A stretch of 6,508 bases of DNA from Myxococcales bacterium. Lineage in GTDB: Bacteria; Myxococcota; Myxococcia; Myxococcales; Myxococcaceae. The DNA lies in contig VFKJ01000840.1 of the NCBI GenBank assembly GCA_009885595.1, positions 1 to 6,508 of the forward strand, given 5' to 3'. A model generated the notes under the pieces. It had not been told where the DNA came from, did not search any database, and saw only the letters and a program-made list of their open reading frames with translations. Shown piece after piece: positions 6,490 to 6,508 of the stretch (its first letter is position 1; each line of letters opens with the position of its first letter). The position numbers and the translations under genes are program-made.

Positions 6490-6508
6490 TAGAAGCGGCC
6501 GCTGAAGC
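6489..6508 (-). CDS. Possible last codons of a convergent minus-strand gene (FSGRF-stop)
   Basis: Read on the minus strand, the last bases of the window give Phe-Ser-Gly-Arg-Phe followed by TAG (6489-6491). A terminal Phe with another aromatic residue four positions earlier fits the C-terminal signature of outer-membrane beta-barrel proteins. It would also keep the alternating gene direction seen across the window. Only five codons are visible, so this is a weak suggestion that could easily be chance. Confidence 0.2.

Noticed and set aside
6491..6504. GCGGCCGC (NotI-type) octamer near the right edge as a vector or adapter remnant
   Set aside because: An 8-base GC-only palindrome is expected by chance in DNA this GC-rich, and the flanking bases do not resemble a known cloning junction.
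1..6508. CRISPR array, tRNA, insertion sequence or prophage content
   Set aside because: There are no regularly spaced direct repeats, no cloverleaf-like tRNA sequence, no transposase or integrase motifs and no terminal inverted repeats. Nearly all bases are explained by five genes.

Overview
This window is GC-rich double-stranded DNA with strong third-position G/C bias and long spurious open frames opposite real genes. Gene content and style suggest a member of the Myxococcota or a similar predatory or soil deltaproteobacterial-type lineage. The pointers are Asp-Ala-Gly ('DAG') low-complexity tails, lipoproteins joining ASH/MSP-like beta domains to a von Willebrand A domain with a D-x-S-x-S metal site, and cysteine-rich repeat lipoproteins. 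This taxonomic call is an inference from protein style, as no marker gene is present.

Layout, left to right: (1) the 3' part of an alpha/beta-hydrolase of the platelet-activating-factor acetylhydrolase / dienelactone-hydrolase type (+ strand, cut by the window edge). (2) Converging on it after 16 bases, a full-length membrane-bound cytochrome c urate oxidase of the PuuD type (- strand, GTG start). (3) A 123-base divergent intergenic region with a CTGAC-N6-GTCAG dyad. (4) A 192-residue soluble protein resembling the SMI1/KNR4 (SUKH) family (+ strand, ATG at 2103 with a strong Shine-Dalgarno). (5) Converging on it after 11 bases, a 1004-residue predicted lipoprotein made of about six ASH-like Ig-fold domains, a VWA domain and a small C-terminal beta domain (- strand). 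(6) A 72-base divergent intergenic region with two short palindromes. (7) A 222-residue predicted lipoprotein built from four cysteine-rich repeats (+ strand). (8) A 60-base tail with overlapping hairpins and possibly the last codons of a further minus-strand gene ending in Phe.

The five genes strictly alternate in direction (+ - + - +), so none share an operon here. The only gene pairs that could be co-controlled are the two divergent ones: urate oxidase with the SUKH-like gene, and the ASH/VWA lipoprotein with the Cys-rich repeat lipoprotein. The second pair is the more suggestive, because both products are predicted to be exported, lipid-anchored and repetitive. The urate oxidase implies purine catabolism feeding electrons to cytochrome c, but no other purine-degradation gene lies in the window. 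I see no CRISPR array, tRNA, rRNA, insertion sequence or phage gene, and no convincing evidence of an entirely new system. The best candidates for follow-up are the divergent surface-lipoprotein pair and the lone SUKH-like gene.
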